From: Nitrospirota bacterium
GTDB lineage: Bacteria; Nitrospirota; Thermodesulfovibrionia; UBA6902
Length of the DNA stretch: 50,960 nucleotides
NCBI GenBank assembly: GCA_016207885.1
Contig: JACQZE010000019.1
Coordinates: 1-50,960 of the forward strand
Direction of reading: 5' to 3'
This document shows positions 18,234-27,072 of this stretch, piece after piece (position 1 is the first letter of the stretch; each line of letters begins with the position of its first letter). The notes beneath the pieces were generated by a model. It did no database searches. It had not been told where the DNA came from and saw only the letters and a program-made list of their open reading frames with translations. The translations under genes were made by a program, and so were the position numbers.

Positions 18234-18300
18234 GTCATTCCGGCTTGTCCGGAATCTCTCTAATCCCCATCCTTGGATTCCCGACAAGCGGGAATGACGA
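18234..18300. repeat. REP-like palindromic repeat
   Basis: GTCATTCCGGCTTGTCCGGAATC at the left and GATTCCCGACAAGCGGGAATGAC at the right form two short palindromes in opposite orientation around a spacer. Related copies are at 28499, 32887, 36682, 49871 and 50493. It fills most of the gap between the liv genes and the ABC-2 exporter. Confidence 0.85.
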
Positions 18301-18322
18301 CTTTTTACGAGTTCATCAAATG

Positions 18323-19027
18323 TTAGTTCCCTAAAAACGCCTTCTTTACTTCCTCACTTTTTAGAAGATTGCAGCCTGTATCTTCCATGAATATGCTGCC
18401 TATCTTGAAAACATAACCTCTATGTGCTATCTCAAGAGCCATGCGAGCGTTTTGTTCTACAAGCAATATACTTGTACCTGTTTTATTTATTTCAATGAGT
18501 TTCTCAAAAATTGCGTCAACATATAATGGGGAGAGTCCGAGAGACGGTTCATCAGCAAGAAGCAGTTTTGGTTTTTGCATCAATGCCCTCCCCATGGCAA
18601 GTAACTGTTGTTCGCCGGTAGAAAGGACGCCCGCTTTCTGTTTTCTTTTGTCTTTCAATGAAGGGAACATATCCATGATTTTTTCTATTTCGTCATTAAC
18701 ACTATTCCCTTTATTATTAATTGCTCCCATTTCAAGGTTCTCAATAACTGTCATAGATGAAAAAAGATGTCTGCCTTCGGGTACAAGAGATATGCCTTTT
18801 AATACATGCTCATCAGGTCTTAGGTCTTTAATGTTTTCTCCATTCAAACGAATATCACCAGTTTTGAGATCAACCATTCCAAATACAGCCTTAAGCGCAG
18901 TAGATTTCCCTGCTCCATTAGGGCCGATCATCGCTACTATCTCATTTGAATTAACATTGAACGAGACATCTTCAATGGCTTTGACCGCTCCGTAAGAAAC
19001 ACTTATGTTCTTAGCATCAAGTAGCAA
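18323..19027 (-). CDS. livF: Branched-chain amino acid-type ABC transporter ATPase LivF
   Basis: About 234 residues. The chosen start is the TTG at 19025-19027 ([17 protein letters not shown]), which has AGGAG five bases upstream and overlaps livG by 11 bases; a longer form from an ATG at 19057 would lie inside livG. Walker [10 protein letters not shown], signature [15 protein letters not shown], Walker [14 protein letters not shown] and switch His-region [12 protein letters not shown], where the usual histidine is Asn as in LivF proteins. It is one of two ATPases powering LivH and LivM. It is the last gene of the operon. Confidence 0.93.
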   Translation of the reverse strand: MLLDAKNISVSYGAVKAIEDVSFNVNSNEIVAMIGPNGAGKSTALKAVFGMVDLKTGDIRLNGENIKDLRPDEHVLKGISLVPEGRHLFSSMTVIENLEMGAINNKGNSVNDEIEKIMDMFPSLKDKRKQKAGVLSTGEQQLLAMGRALMQKPKLLLADEPSLGLSPLYVDAIFEKLIEINKTGTSILLVEQNARMALEIAHRGYVFKIGSIFMEDTGCNLLKSEEVKKAFLGN

Positions 19028-19790
19028 CTTTTCTCCTCTTCCCCATATACGCATCAATCACGGCTTCATTATTCTGTATTTCGTTTGGTGTACCTTCGGC
19101 TATTTTCATACCATGGTTCAAAACAATGATCTTATCCGAAATGTCCATAACAACTTTCATGTTGTGTTCAATAAACAGTATCGTCTTGCCTGAAGCTTTA
19201 AGACCTTCTATAATCTCAAGCAGCTTAGGAATAGTATTTGGAAAAACGCCCGCTGTAGGTTCATCAAAAAGGTAAAAATCAGAATCTGTTCCAAGTGTCC
19301 TTGCTATCTCAAGAAGCCTTCTCTGACCGTGTGAAAGATTATTAGCAAGTTCTTCTCTCTTATTCTCAAGTCCAACCGTTTTAAGCAATTCCATCGCCTT
19401 ATCTTTGTTTTCCCTTTCCTCTTTGAGCATAGATGATGTTCTGAAAATTGCCGCTGAAAGACTCTCACCGTTGTTGTAATCAAGTCCAAGTAATACATTC
19501 TCAAGTACAGTCATTTGAGGGAAAAGCCTGATGTTCTGAAATGTCCTTCCTATCCCAAGATTGAAAATCTTATGAGGAGCAAGGTGTGTGATATTTCTTT
19601 CATTAAATATGATCTTGCCTGATGCAGGTCTGTAAAAACCTGTAATAAGGTTGAACGTAACAGTCTTCCCTGAACCGTTCGGCCCGATCAGCGCAGTAAT
19701 TGTTCCTTTTTCTATTCCAAAAGAAAGGTCATCAACTGCCTTGACCCCGTCAAAGTTTTTGGATAAGTTTTCTAAATTAAGTATTCCCAT
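19017..19790 (-). CDS. livG: Branched-chain amino acid-type ABC transporter ATPase LivG
   Basis: A 257-residue ATPase with Walker A GPNGSGKT (about 36-43), the LivG-type long insertion after the Q-loop ([25 protein letters not shown]), signature [15 protein letters not shown], Walker [14 protein letters not shown] and switch His in [12 protein letters not shown]. The Walker B motif has F-P-N where many LivG have N-P. It starts one base after the livM stop region and forms the ATPase heterodimer with LivF. Confidence 0.94.
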   Translation of the reverse strand: MGILNLENLSKNFDGVKAVDDLSFGIEKGTITALIGPNGSGKTVTFNLITGFYRPASGKIIFNERNITHLAPHKIFNLGIGRTFQNIRLFPQMTVLENVLLGLDYNNGESLSAAIFRTSSMLKEERENKDKAMELLKTVGLENKREELANNLSHGQRRLLEIARTLGTDSDFYLFDEPTAGVFPNTIPKLLEIIEGLKASGKTILFIEHNMKVVMDISDKIIVLNHGMKIAEGTPNEIQNNEAVIDAYMGKRRKVAT

Positions 19791-20660
19791 CTACTTAAAC
19801 CTGTATTCTCCTATTATTCCCTGCGGCCTTTTAATCATTAAAACGATTAAGAGAAGCCCATATATCATTTGCCTGAGAGGAGCTGCAATAGAACTCGGCA
19901 TTCCAAGAAACCTCAGCATCTCAGGGAAGATTACGAGTATCAACGCACCGATAAAAGAGCCCTTGATGTTTCCCATCCCTCCGAATACAACCATCAGAAG
20001 AACTGCGATAGATTCCATCATAGTGAAACTTGAAGGGTCAATGAAGGTTATATAATGCGCATAAAGGCTTCCTGCTATTCCAGCAAAAAACGCCCCTACA
20101 ACAAAGACGATGAGTTTATACCGGTTAACATCTTTTCCTATTGAAAGACTTGCAACTTCATCCTCTCTAATGCTTTTGAGAATTCTTCCAAAAGGAGAGT
20201 CCACAATCCTGTTGATTATGAATGCTGTAATTAAAACAAAGACTATAACCAAGACAAGATACGCCCAGACAGGCTGAAGCTCAAAACCAAGAACGCTGAA
20301 CTTTGGAATTCCCGGCAATCCCATTGGCCCCCTTGTCAAATCAACCCAGTTTTTTGAAATGGAATAAACGATGACTCCAAATCCAAATGTGGCAAGCGCA
20401 AGGTAATCTCCTTTGAGTCTCATTGAGGGGAATCCGATCACAAGTCCGAGTATAGAAGCAAAACAAGCTCCGACCAATAGCCCGATCCATGGAGATATGT
20501 CGTAATTCAAGGCAAGAAGACTTGAGGTATATGCGCCAACACATGAAAAAGCAATATGGCCTAAGGCAGGTATGCCTGTATAGCCGAGAATGAGGTTCAG
20601 GCTGAGGGTCAAGATAATGTATATACCTGAGATAATCAATATGTGCAAAAGATATTCCAT
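19791..20660 (-). CDS. livM: Branched-chain amino acid-type ABC permease LivM
   Basis: A 289-residue inner-membrane permease with about eight to nine helices. It contains the family segments GYTGIPALGHIAFSCVGAY near the N terminus and the cytoplasmic EAA-like loop SPFGRILKSIREDEVASLSIG, which docks the ATPases, then GMGNIKGSFIGALILVIFPEMLR. It pairs with LivH; the genes overlap by one base. Length is normal without the extra N-terminal helices of enterobacterial LivM. Confidence 0.94.
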   Translation of the reverse strand: MEYLLHILIISGIYIILTLSLNLILGYTGIPALGHIAFSCVGAYTSSLLALNYDISPWIGLLVGACFASILGLVIGFPSMRLKGDYLALATFGFGVIVYSISKNWVDLTRGPMGLPGIPKFSVLGFELQPVWAYLVLVIVFVLITAFIINRIVDSPFGRILKSIREDEVASLSIGKDVNRYKLIVFVVGAFFAGIAGSLYAHYITFIDPSSFTMMESIAVLLMVVFGGMGNIKGSFIGALILVIFPEMLRFLGMPSSIAAPLRQMIYGLLLIVLMIKRPQGIIGEYRFK

Positions 20661-21538
20661 TACAATCTTTCCTTATCGTCCTTCTTTCCTAAAATACCTT
20701 CAGGTCTGAGGAGAAGAAAAATAATTAAAACAGCAAAAGCAATTGTATCCTTCCATCCAGCCTGAATCTTCCATATTCCGAGGTTTTCCACAATGCCTAA
20801 GAAGAAGCCTCCAATCACTGCGCCGGGAATGCTCCCGATCCCTCCGATAATGGCAGCGATGATTCCTTTAAGAATTGCATTCATGCCCATAGTCGGCTCA
20901 ATGTTCGTTTCAAGGGAGATTAGAATCCCTGCCATTCCCGCAAGCGCGGAACCGATGCCAAAGGCATATAAAATTATCTTTTCAGGATATATCCCTGATA
21001 CACTTGCACCAATAGCATCATCAGCAACAGCCCTGATTGCCTTCCCCATCTTTGTTCTGTCAACTATAAACCAAAGGATTGCAAAAAGAATTAGTGAGGC
21101 AGAGAGAATAAGAATCTGAATTGGTGTTATGACTGCTGATAATATTTGATAACCCTCAACAACAGGGCCTGTCCGTAAAGTGAGTATCTGTGCTCCGTAT
21201 AGAAGCTGAAGAAGATTTTGAATGAATATGAATATACCGAATGAGGCTATCAGAAACACAAGCGCCGGTGAATTGCTTTTTCTCAGAGGCAGATAAACAA
21301 GCCTGTCAATAGCTATGCCAAAAATGGCTGCAAAGACCGAGGCCAAAAAAAAAGAGAAAAAGGGATTGATACCTAAGGATATTGAAAAGCTATAGGCTAA
21401 ATATGCCGCCACTGCATATATAACGCCATGTGCAAAATGAAAAAAACGGACGGTTTTGTGAATTATCGTGAACCCAAGTGCGATAAGAGCATAAATACTT
21501 CCTGATATTATGCCATTAAATAAAAGCTGATTTAACAC
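20660..21538 (-). CDS. livH: Branched-chain amino acid-type ABC permease LivH
   Basis: A 292-residue permease with about eight helices. The start is a GTG at 21536-21538 with no strong ribosome binding site, 91 bases after the small peptide ORF. Family motifs are GSIYALIALGFTIIHKTVRFFHFAHG, DRTKMGKAIRAVADDAIGASVSGI (ATPase-docking loop) and GGIGSIPGAVIGGFFLGIVENLG. Between this gene and livK lie three genes that are not part of standard liv operons, so the substrate may not be a plain amino acid. Confidence 0.93.
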   Translation of the reverse strand: MLNQLLFNGIISGSIYALIALGFTIIHKTVRFFHFAHGVIYAVAAYLAYSFSISLGINPFFSFFLASVFAAIFGIAIDRLVYLPLRKSNSPALVFLIASFGIFIFIQNLLQLLYGAQILTLRTGPVVEGYQILSAVITPIQILILSASLILFAILWFIVDRTKMGKAIRAVADDAIGASVSGIYPEKIILYAFGIGSALAGMAGILISLETNIEPTMGMNAILKGIIAAIIGGIGSIPGAVIGGFFLGIVENLGIWKIQAGWKDTIAFAVLIIFLLLRPEGILGKKDDKERL

Positions 21539-21629
21539 TTTATTAGTGAATATATTTCCACATATCCAAAGACTTCTCTAATAAAATTATTTTCAAAGGA
21601 CAGTTCTCGACGTTCCACATATGGTCTAA

Positions 21630-21737
21630 TCACCTTTGTGCCTGAGGATGCTCTAACTCTCCTTTTGAAAGTAACGGCAAGTGCTTGTTGATTTTTTTAA
21701 GCTTAAGTTTTATAGTTTTTTCTTTTTTAATTTTCAT
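21630..21737 (-). CDS. 35-residue lysine-rich peptide ORF coupled to the radical SAM gene
   Basis: An ATG at 21735-21737, inside the last codons of the radical SAM gene (11-base overlap), opens a 35-codon frame ending in TGA at 21630. GGCGGTGAT, nearly the ideal ribosome binding site, ends four bases before the ATG. The product starts MKIKKEKTIKLKLKKINK, strongly basic, and ends HLPLLSKGELEHPQAQR; it has no Cys. The same frame stays open for 28 further codons after the TGA (to 21543) and that stretch contains two Trp and one Cys. The position and coupling resemble precursor peptides next to radical SAM maturases, but it matches no precursor family I know. It could also be a short unstable product, or the front of a gene broken by the TGA. 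Confidence 0.5.
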   Translation of the reverse strand: MKIKKEKTIKLKLKKINKHLPLLSKGELEHPQAQR

Positions 21738-23790
21738 TGCAATCACCGCCTGTTATAAATAAATTATTTTTAATCAAGTCTCTTGTGAAAGAATCCGCTT
21801 CTTTTTTATTACTTATGTTTAACTTGTCTCTAACATATTGTTTCAATTCATCTATTGTAAATATTTTATCAGTGTCCTTTAAAAATCTCAATGTCTCCTT
21901 TGACGGCAATTCATAAAGACAATCGTAAACGAAATCATAGAGTAAATAGGAGCGTGGCTGAGAATTATAATTATTGAATGATTTCCCTGACAAATATGGA
22001 TTAATATAATATACTTTTTGTTTATGTCTTACCTCATTTTCTTTCATGGCAGTTTTAAATGATAAAAAATGACTAATATTTTCTGGATATTTCTTATGTC
22101 CTATGAAGCCATCAATCATATCTTCTATCTCTTTTTTTATTTTCTCATAGTTAATACTTACTGATGAATCGCGTCGCTCATATCCATATAAATATTCTAA
22201 GTCATAATTTTCTTTCTTGAAAATATTTTTTATATTAAAACGATCAGGTTTATAAAAAACAGGAGTTAATGGTTTTAGCTGATAGATACTAATATAATAA
22301 GAAAAAGTATCCTTATCTACATACCGTAATATACTATTGATAAATTTCTTTGATAAATCCAAATCCGACATCGTTTCAGTCGGGAATCCTATCATAATAA
22401 AAAGATGTATACCTATGCCAACATCTTTTGAATTTTGTAATATTCTTCTTATTAATGCAATATCTGTCCCTTTGTTCATTTCGTTTAAAACTTTTTGATT
22501 ACCACTTTCAAGTCCGAAGTAAAGCTTCTCACAACCGCTCTGCTTCAATAATTGCAAGGTTTCATTGTCAAATCTTTTATCAAACCTGGCTCCTGCATAC
22601 CACCGTATCTTGTCCCCCCCATTTATTAACAGACTAGCAACTTCTTTCAATATGGTCGGCGGTAATGACTCATTAACAATTGAAAAATCATACGTTACGT
22701 AGGCTTGTGATAAGTATCTCAAATCACTAACAATTTCATCAGATTTTTTACTCCGTAATCCTCTGCCTGCTATAAGGAATTGGTTGCAAAAAGAACATTT
22801 CCCCCAATAGCAACCACGTGCAGGTTGATATGATAATACGGGGGTAGGAGAAAGATATTCGGCCAACGGCAAACCATTATAATCTGGTGGTGGGATTTGG
22901 TTAACATGTTCTCTATGCATAACTGACGTTTGATTTACACGTTTTTCAATAACGTCATAATACATAATATTCGGCACTTCTGTTATTCGTTTAGTACCGG
23001 ATATGTGTTGCAATAAATTAAGGAAAGGAGTTTCTCCCTCACCGAGAATAAGATAATCTACGTAATGAAAAAACTGGGGAATCTGTTTGATATTATCTTC
23101 CAATCGATTAAAGACTTGTCCTCCAAAAACAATTTTCACCTTTGGCATCATATCCTTATACATTTTAGCCAAAGTGAAGGATGGTATAATCTGAGAAAGT
23201 GCGGTAACCGAAATGCCAATAATGTCATAAGTATTTTGGTTGTTTTTCTTAATAAAACTGTCCTTGAAATAGTCGATATAAGGATTTTCTGGTGAAGACG
23301 TAGCATCTATAATCTCATCAAAAGCCTGATTAGAAAATCTCATGGAAAAGTTCTTTGGTGTAATAAGTGAAGGATAATAAGCTGCTGAAATAATATCAAA
23401 ACTCCTCTCTATAACATTTTTATGAAAGTTATATTCAGACATAGTTGTTTCTGCTCGATGTTTAAAATAGCGAAGAGAACGTGCGATGTTCTTTGCAACA
23501 ATGGGATAATAGAGCATTACCTCACATAGATACTGGTACATCTCTTTTTTATCGATATCTAGATGTCCGCTAACTTTCTTGAGACTACTAGCGACACATC
23601 TTACACGTTTAATACATTTTTTCAAAAACTCTTTCTTTGTTAAATAGTAGAATGCATCAAGATTTGCATCAAACTGATCAACAACCTGAACACCATTTTG
23701 CTTTAAAAAAGCTTTGAGCATTGGGGTGCTGATGTACGGCTGATCAACGGAAAAGTTCGGTGGAAATATTAAGAGTATTTTTAATGTCAT
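21727..23790 (-). CDS. B12-binding-type radical SAM protein
   Basis: A 687-residue protein. Residues 1-50 and 180-260 resemble a cobalamin-binding Rossmann domain (FPPNFSVDQPYISTPMLKAFL; IIGISVTALSQIIPSFTLA; KIVFGGQVFN), split by a helical insertion. The radical SAM core follows with C327, C332 and C335 in RGCYWGKCSFC, spaced CX4CX2C, and later KLYFGLESGNQKVLNEMNKG and GIGIHLFIMIGFPTET. The C-terminal 65 residues (SKETLRFLKDTDKIFTIDELKQYVRDKL...) look like a winged-helix or PqqD-like peptide-binding region. No DHxxG-type cobalamin ligand is seen. It probably modifies a peptide or small molecule. It starts 12 bases after the membrane TPR gene and overlaps the peptide ORF. Confidence 0.85.
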   Translation of the reverse strand: MTLKILLIFPPNFSVDQPYISTPMLKAFLKQNGVQVVDQFDANLDAFYYLTKKEFLKKCIKRVRCVASSLKKVSGHLDIDKKEMYQYLCEVMLYYPIVAKNIARSLRYFKHRAETTMSEYNFHKNVIERSFDIISAAYYPSLITPKNFSMRFSNQAFDEIIDATSSPENPYIDYFKDSFIKKNNQNTYDIIGISVTALSQIIPSFTLAKMYKDMMPKVKIVFGGQVFNRLEDNIKQIPQFFHYVDYLILGEGETPFLNLLQHISGTKRITEVPNIMYYDVIEKRVNQTSVMHREHVNQIPPPDYNGLPLAEYLSPTPVLSYQPARGCYWGKCSFCNQFLIAGRGLRSKKSDEIVSDLRYLSQAYVTYDFSIVNESLPPTILKEVASLLINGGDKIRWYAGARFDKRFDNETLQLLKQSGCEKLYFGLESGNQKVLNEMNKGTDIALIRRILQNSKDVGIGIHLFIMIGFPTETMSDLDLSKKFINSILRYVDKDTFSYYISIYQLKPLTPVFYKPDRFNIKNIFKKENYDLEYLYGYERRDSSVSINYEKIKKEIEDMIDGFIGHKKYPENISHFLSFKTAMKENEVRHKQKVYYINPYLSGKSFNNYNSQPRSYLLYDFVYDCLYELPSKETLRFLKDTDKIFTIDELKQYVRDKLNISNKKEADSFTRDLIKNNLFITGGDCNEN

Positions 23791-23802
23791 TTTTTATGTA
23801 TC

Positions 23803-25476
23803 TCATACATTTGGAGCAATATTCGCAATCAGCTTTTGTTGTAATGCTATTACTTCATATTTAAATTCACTAGCGCTTATTTGCTCTACTTGAAGATCAG
23901 AAAAAATCGTTCCTGTACAACTATCCTTTTCTTCGCATAGGTTAGCTGTTGTTAATGCATAATAAAGTGAATCTTTAATATCCGTTACATCTTCCCCCAA
24001 AGAATACATAGCTAACGCTTCTACAACAAAATAATTAGCTCTTATGTTGAGACTTTCCGGAATATCCTGACGAAGAAAACGTAAGAGCAGATTAAGTCTT
24101 TGTTTAGTTATTTCTGCATCCGAGAATTCATCAACGCGTCTAGGAACAATAACTCGAATGTCGTGCCCCTCAACTTTTTCATAATAATAACGGCCAGGAA
24201 TTAAGACATAATATAATAAAGCTGAGTAGTTCATTGGCTGATACTTTAAAACTTTATCAATGAGACAACTCGCTGCACCTATTAAATCAGCAGGGATAAG
24301 CTTCAACTTTCGCTCGCAACCTTTATTTCGCTCTCCCGTTTTTAATTTACTCAAGCATTTGATAATTTGATTTTGAGTCTTTTCAGTATAGTACAGCCAC
24401 TTATCATTTATAGATATTGCAAAAATCGTTAATGCCAAGCCATATTCAGCTTGATTTTTTATGTTGTTATCTCCCCCAATATGCAGTTGTGTGAAAGTTT
24501 CAATTGATTTATCGTACTCACCTTGTTGCCTATATGCAATGCCTAATCTATATAAAACTTTACAATAAAGATCTGTATCTAAGTTTTTTTTTAAAAGTTC
24601 TTCAAATGTGTTAATTGCCCTTGGATAATCATTTTCTGCACAATAATTAATCGCTCGGGCAAACCTAAGTGTTGAGCCGTTTCCAACCTTATCCAAATAT
24701 TTAAGGACATAGCTATCTTCGCGAAAGACTATTTTGTCTATTGATGTTATGACATCATAAGATGACTTTGAAATTTGATGACTTTCAGTGAAGTTAGGGA
24801 GATGAGCCAATGCAAGTTCAGCATTTGAAACAGTCAGTCGAGAAACTTCATCTAGTTTCTTGTCCATATCGAACAATTCTTTAATTTTATTACCAAAGAA
24901 AAGGCCGACTAAGCCAAATACTACTCCTATAAATGTTAATCCGATTTTTGCATAATCCGCTTGTAACTTATTTTCTGAATCTCTGTTCTTCCTTGGGGGA
25001 TCTACCTGATTTACATTGTCTGGTATTTGTGCATTAACTGCTTTAGAAGAGTCTTGTGCGATTTTATCTAATCTATTGGCATCTTGACTATCATTATTTT
25101 TAAGTTTCTTATCAATTGCAGCAATGTTATCACTCAGGGCCTGAACTTTATTTTCAATGGTTAATGAATGAAATGACCACATTGATACTATCGATGAAAT
25201 AATCACTATCATCAAGGCAAGAATATGCCATGCCGTTTTCCAATAATCCATGAGAATTGCAGCAACACCAGTAGAGACCAGCAGAATTGAAAACAACGTA
25301 GCCAACTGAGGATCAAACTCCAAAAAAGCTGCACCATAAACAAAATATCCTGCCGCAATTAATGCACAGGCCAAAATAAGTTTATCTAGCCTCTTTAATA
25401 ACCATAAAAACTTTATAAAGTTACGAGTTAGATATTCTTTTGTTAGATATTTTTTTATATGTCTAACCATATCCAT
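23803..25476 (-). CDS. Membrane-anchored TPR protein
   Basis: A 557-residue protein of unknown function. Helices are visible at about 33-52, 58-76, 82-103 and 177-195, with a polar, coiled-coil-like loop of about 70 residues (104-176) probably in the periplasm. The remaining ~360 residues are cytoplasmic and helical. TPR-like repeats are clear between about 270 and 360 (NDYPRAINTFEELLKK; GIAYRQQGEYDKSIETFTQL). It begins five bases after livK and ends 12 bases before the radical SAM gene. It may be a scaffold linking transporter, enzyme and substrate. The more A+T-rich base composition of this gene and the radical SAM gene, compared with uvrB or the RND genes, suggests they were acquired. Confidence 0.75.
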   Translation of the reverse strand: MDMVRHIKKYLTKEYLTRNFIKFLWLLKRLDKLILACALIAAGYFVYGAAFLEFDPQLATLFSILLVSTGVAAILMDYWKTAWHILALMIVIISSIVSMWSFHSLTIENKVQALSDNIAAIDKKLKNNDSQDANRLDKIAQDSSKAVNAQIPDNVNQVDPPRKNRDSENKLQADYAKIGLTFIGVVFGLVGLFFGNKIKELFDMDKKLDEVSRLTVSNAELALAHLPNFTESHQISKSSYDVITSIDKIVFREDSYVLKYLDKVGNGSTLRFARAINYCAENDYPRAINTFEELLKKNLDTDLYCKVLYRLGIAYRQQGEYDKSIETFTQLHIGGDNNIKNQAEYGLALTIFAISINDKWLYYTEKTQNQIIKCLSKLKTGERNKGCERKLKLIPADLIGAASCLIDKVLKYQPMNYSALLYYVLIPGRYYYEKVEGHDIRVIVPRRVDEFSDAEITKQRLNLLLRFLRQDIPESLNIRANYFVVEALAMYSLGEDVTDIKDSLYYALTTANLCEEKDSCTGTIFSDLQVEQISASEFKYEVIALQQKLIANIAPNV

Positions 25477-25481
25477 ACTTT

Positions 25482-26624
25482 TTACTTAAAATCAGTAAAA
25501 TTACCATTCTTAACAGTCATAACCCTCGACTGCTTAATAACGTCACCACCAGGCATAATCGAGGTACTACCTGTTGCTCCTTGATAATTTATTAAATTCA
25601 ACAAAGCATTTCTTATATCATCTATTATCATGCCTTTTTCTTTTATAGTGCTGAAGATTATACTTGCAGCATCATATGCATGTGCAGCATATACACCAGC
25701 CTTACTTTTAAATTTTACCTCGTAGTTTTTGACAAACTTTTGAACCACGGGATCATTACTGTTTTCATCAAAAAAAGGCTGAACGAAGACAACGCCCTCA
25801 GCTGCATTGCCCGCAATTTTTAAAATTTCCGGCTCATGGAATGTTCCACAGCTCATAAACTGTACTTTGACATCAAGCTCTTTAGCCTGAATCAGTATTT
25901 TTGCAAATTCCTTTGCATAGCCAGCAAGATAAATACCATCTGGCGAGTTTTTCTTAATTTTTGTCAGTTGTGCCCTAAAGTCTGAGTCCCCTTCATTGTA
26001 TGTTTCTACAATCACGACACTACCCCCAAGCTTGCTAATTGTTGAAGCAAAAACTTCTTTTAATCCAATTCCGTATTCATTGTTTCCATGAAGCACCGCA
26101 AGTTTCTTCAATTGTAATTTCTGCATGGCAATCTCTGCGGCAACAGCACCTTCAGCGATATCAGATGGCCATACTCGAAAAAAATATTGACTTGAATTAG
26201 ATAGCTTGGGACTGGATGCAGACGGGGACATAAGGATAACTCTGTTTTTGTCGATAATTGGAATCATTGCCAATGTTGGTGAACTGAACGCATCACCAAA
26301 AACCACCTGAACTTTATCTTGGGTGATAAGTTTTTGTAGTGCTGATACCGCTGAGGTGGACTCACCCTTCGAATCCTCATAAATCACTCTGACTTGCTGC
26401 CCTTGTATTCCGCCTGTGCTATTTACTTCAGAAACTGCTAAGTCAATACCTTCTTTTTCCTTGATGCCATATACAGCCCCATCCCCTGTTAGCGGTAATA
26501 TCGCCCCTATTTTTATTTCTGTATCCTCTTTCTTAGTACACCCGAAAGAAAAGACCATAATGAAAGCCATGAAGATTGAGATTATTACTGGAAATACTAA
26601 GGACTTATAATGAATTCTTTTCAT
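25482..26624 (-). CDS. LivK-like periplasmic-binding lipoprotein
   Basis: About 380 residues from the ATG at 26622-26624, which has GGAGGAA eight bases upstream; a TTG five codons earlier overlaps that site. A signal peptide ends in a lipobox, MVFSFGC, so the protein is a membrane-anchored lipoprotein. The mature part is a type I periplasmic-binding fold (Peripla_BP_6): IKIGAILPLTGDGAVYG at the N terminus, VIYEDSKGESTSAVSALQKLI, and VFGDAFSSPTLAMIPI. It should bind the ligand for LivHMGF, although 3.7 kb of other genes separates them. Ligand specificity cannot be read from the sequence. Confidence 0.9.
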   Translation of the reverse strand: MKRIHYKSLVFPVIISIFMAFIMVFSFGCTKKEDTEIKIGAILPLTGDGAVYGIKEKEGIDLAVSEVNSTGGIQGQQVRVIYEDSKGESTSAVSALQKLITQDKVQVVFGDAFSSPTLAMIPIIDKNRVILMSPSASSPKLSNSSQYFFRVWPSDIAEGAVAAEIAMQKLQLKKLAVLHGNNEYGIGLKEVFASTISKLGGSVVIVETYNEGDSDFRAQLTKIKKNSPDGIYLAGYAKEFAKILIQAKELDVKVQFMSCGTFHEPEILKIAGNAAEGVVFVQPFFDENSNDPVVQKFVKNYEVKFKSKAGVYAAHAYDAASIIFSTIKEKGMIIDDIRNALLNLINYQGATGSTSIMPGGDVIKQSRVMTVKNGNFTDFK

Positions 26625-26648
26625 GACACATTCCTCCAAAAATAAGAT

Positions 26649-26810
26649 TTATCGGATACCATAATAATATTCTTCATCATTATAATTCGGCTCTCTTTGT
26701 TCTTTTACGCGAGGATAGGTAAGTGAACTTGTTTCTATTTTGGCATACTCACCATCTTTAGTCCTTTTCAGAAAAGTAATCAGAGCATTTTCTTCTTTTT
26801 CTATCTTCAT
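26649..26810 (-). CDS. Hypothetical 53-residue acidic protein
   Basis: A start at 26808-26810 (MKIEKEENALITFLKRTKDG) lies four bases after the upstream stop. The frame is open further upstream but would overlap the preceding gene by 120 bases with an unlikely sequence. The product ends REPNYNDEEYYYGIR. I recognise no family. It forms a small cluster with the HEPN gene and the 85-residue protein, and ends 24 bases before livK, so the whole run may be one operon. Confidence 0.55.
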   Translation of the reverse strand: MKIEKEENALITFLKRTKDGEYAKIETSSLTYPRVKEQREPNYNDEEYYYGIR

Positions 26811-26814
26811 TATC

Positions 26815-27072
26815 TTATGCCACTTTCTGTGTGACCAACGGCAGTATATAAATATCGTATTTATCTTCAAGCCTGATACATTCTTTATGACATTCAGATT
26901 CGACTTCCTCAATCGAAAGCCGGGGAGGGACTTCAACTTCTATTGTAAAGTCCTCATCTTCAACAGGCGGAATTGGTTTTGTTTTTATGCCGGGATATTT
27001 CTGATAGAGAGCCTCTATTAATTCAGCAACTGCGTCAGCAAGCAATGTTTTATCACTCATTACCGCTTTCAT
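26815..27072 (-). CDS. Hypothetical 85-residue protein beside HEPN gene
   Basis: Overlaps the HEPN gene by four bases (ATGA), a sign of translational coupling. The sequence MKAVMSDKTLLADAVAELIEALYQKYPGI suggests an N-terminal helix, followed by strands with acidic residues (PPVEDEDFTIEVEVPPRLS) and another helix. It lacks the GSxxxxxxxxSDxD motif of the minimal nucleotidyltransferases that usually pair with HEPN proteins. It may be an unrecognised antitoxin or partner. Function unknown. Confidence 0.65.
   Translation of the reverse strand: MKAVMSDKTLLADAVAELIEALYQKYPGIKTKPIPPVEDEDFTIEVEVPPRLSIEEVESECHKECIRLEDKYDIYILPLVTQKVA

Noticed and set aside
21630-21632. TGA in the small peptide frame as a selenocysteine codon
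   Set aside because: No SECIS-like hairpin was seen just downstream and no selenoprotein family matches; TGA is used as an ordinary stop elsewhere in the window (vapB, the 8-kb epimerase).
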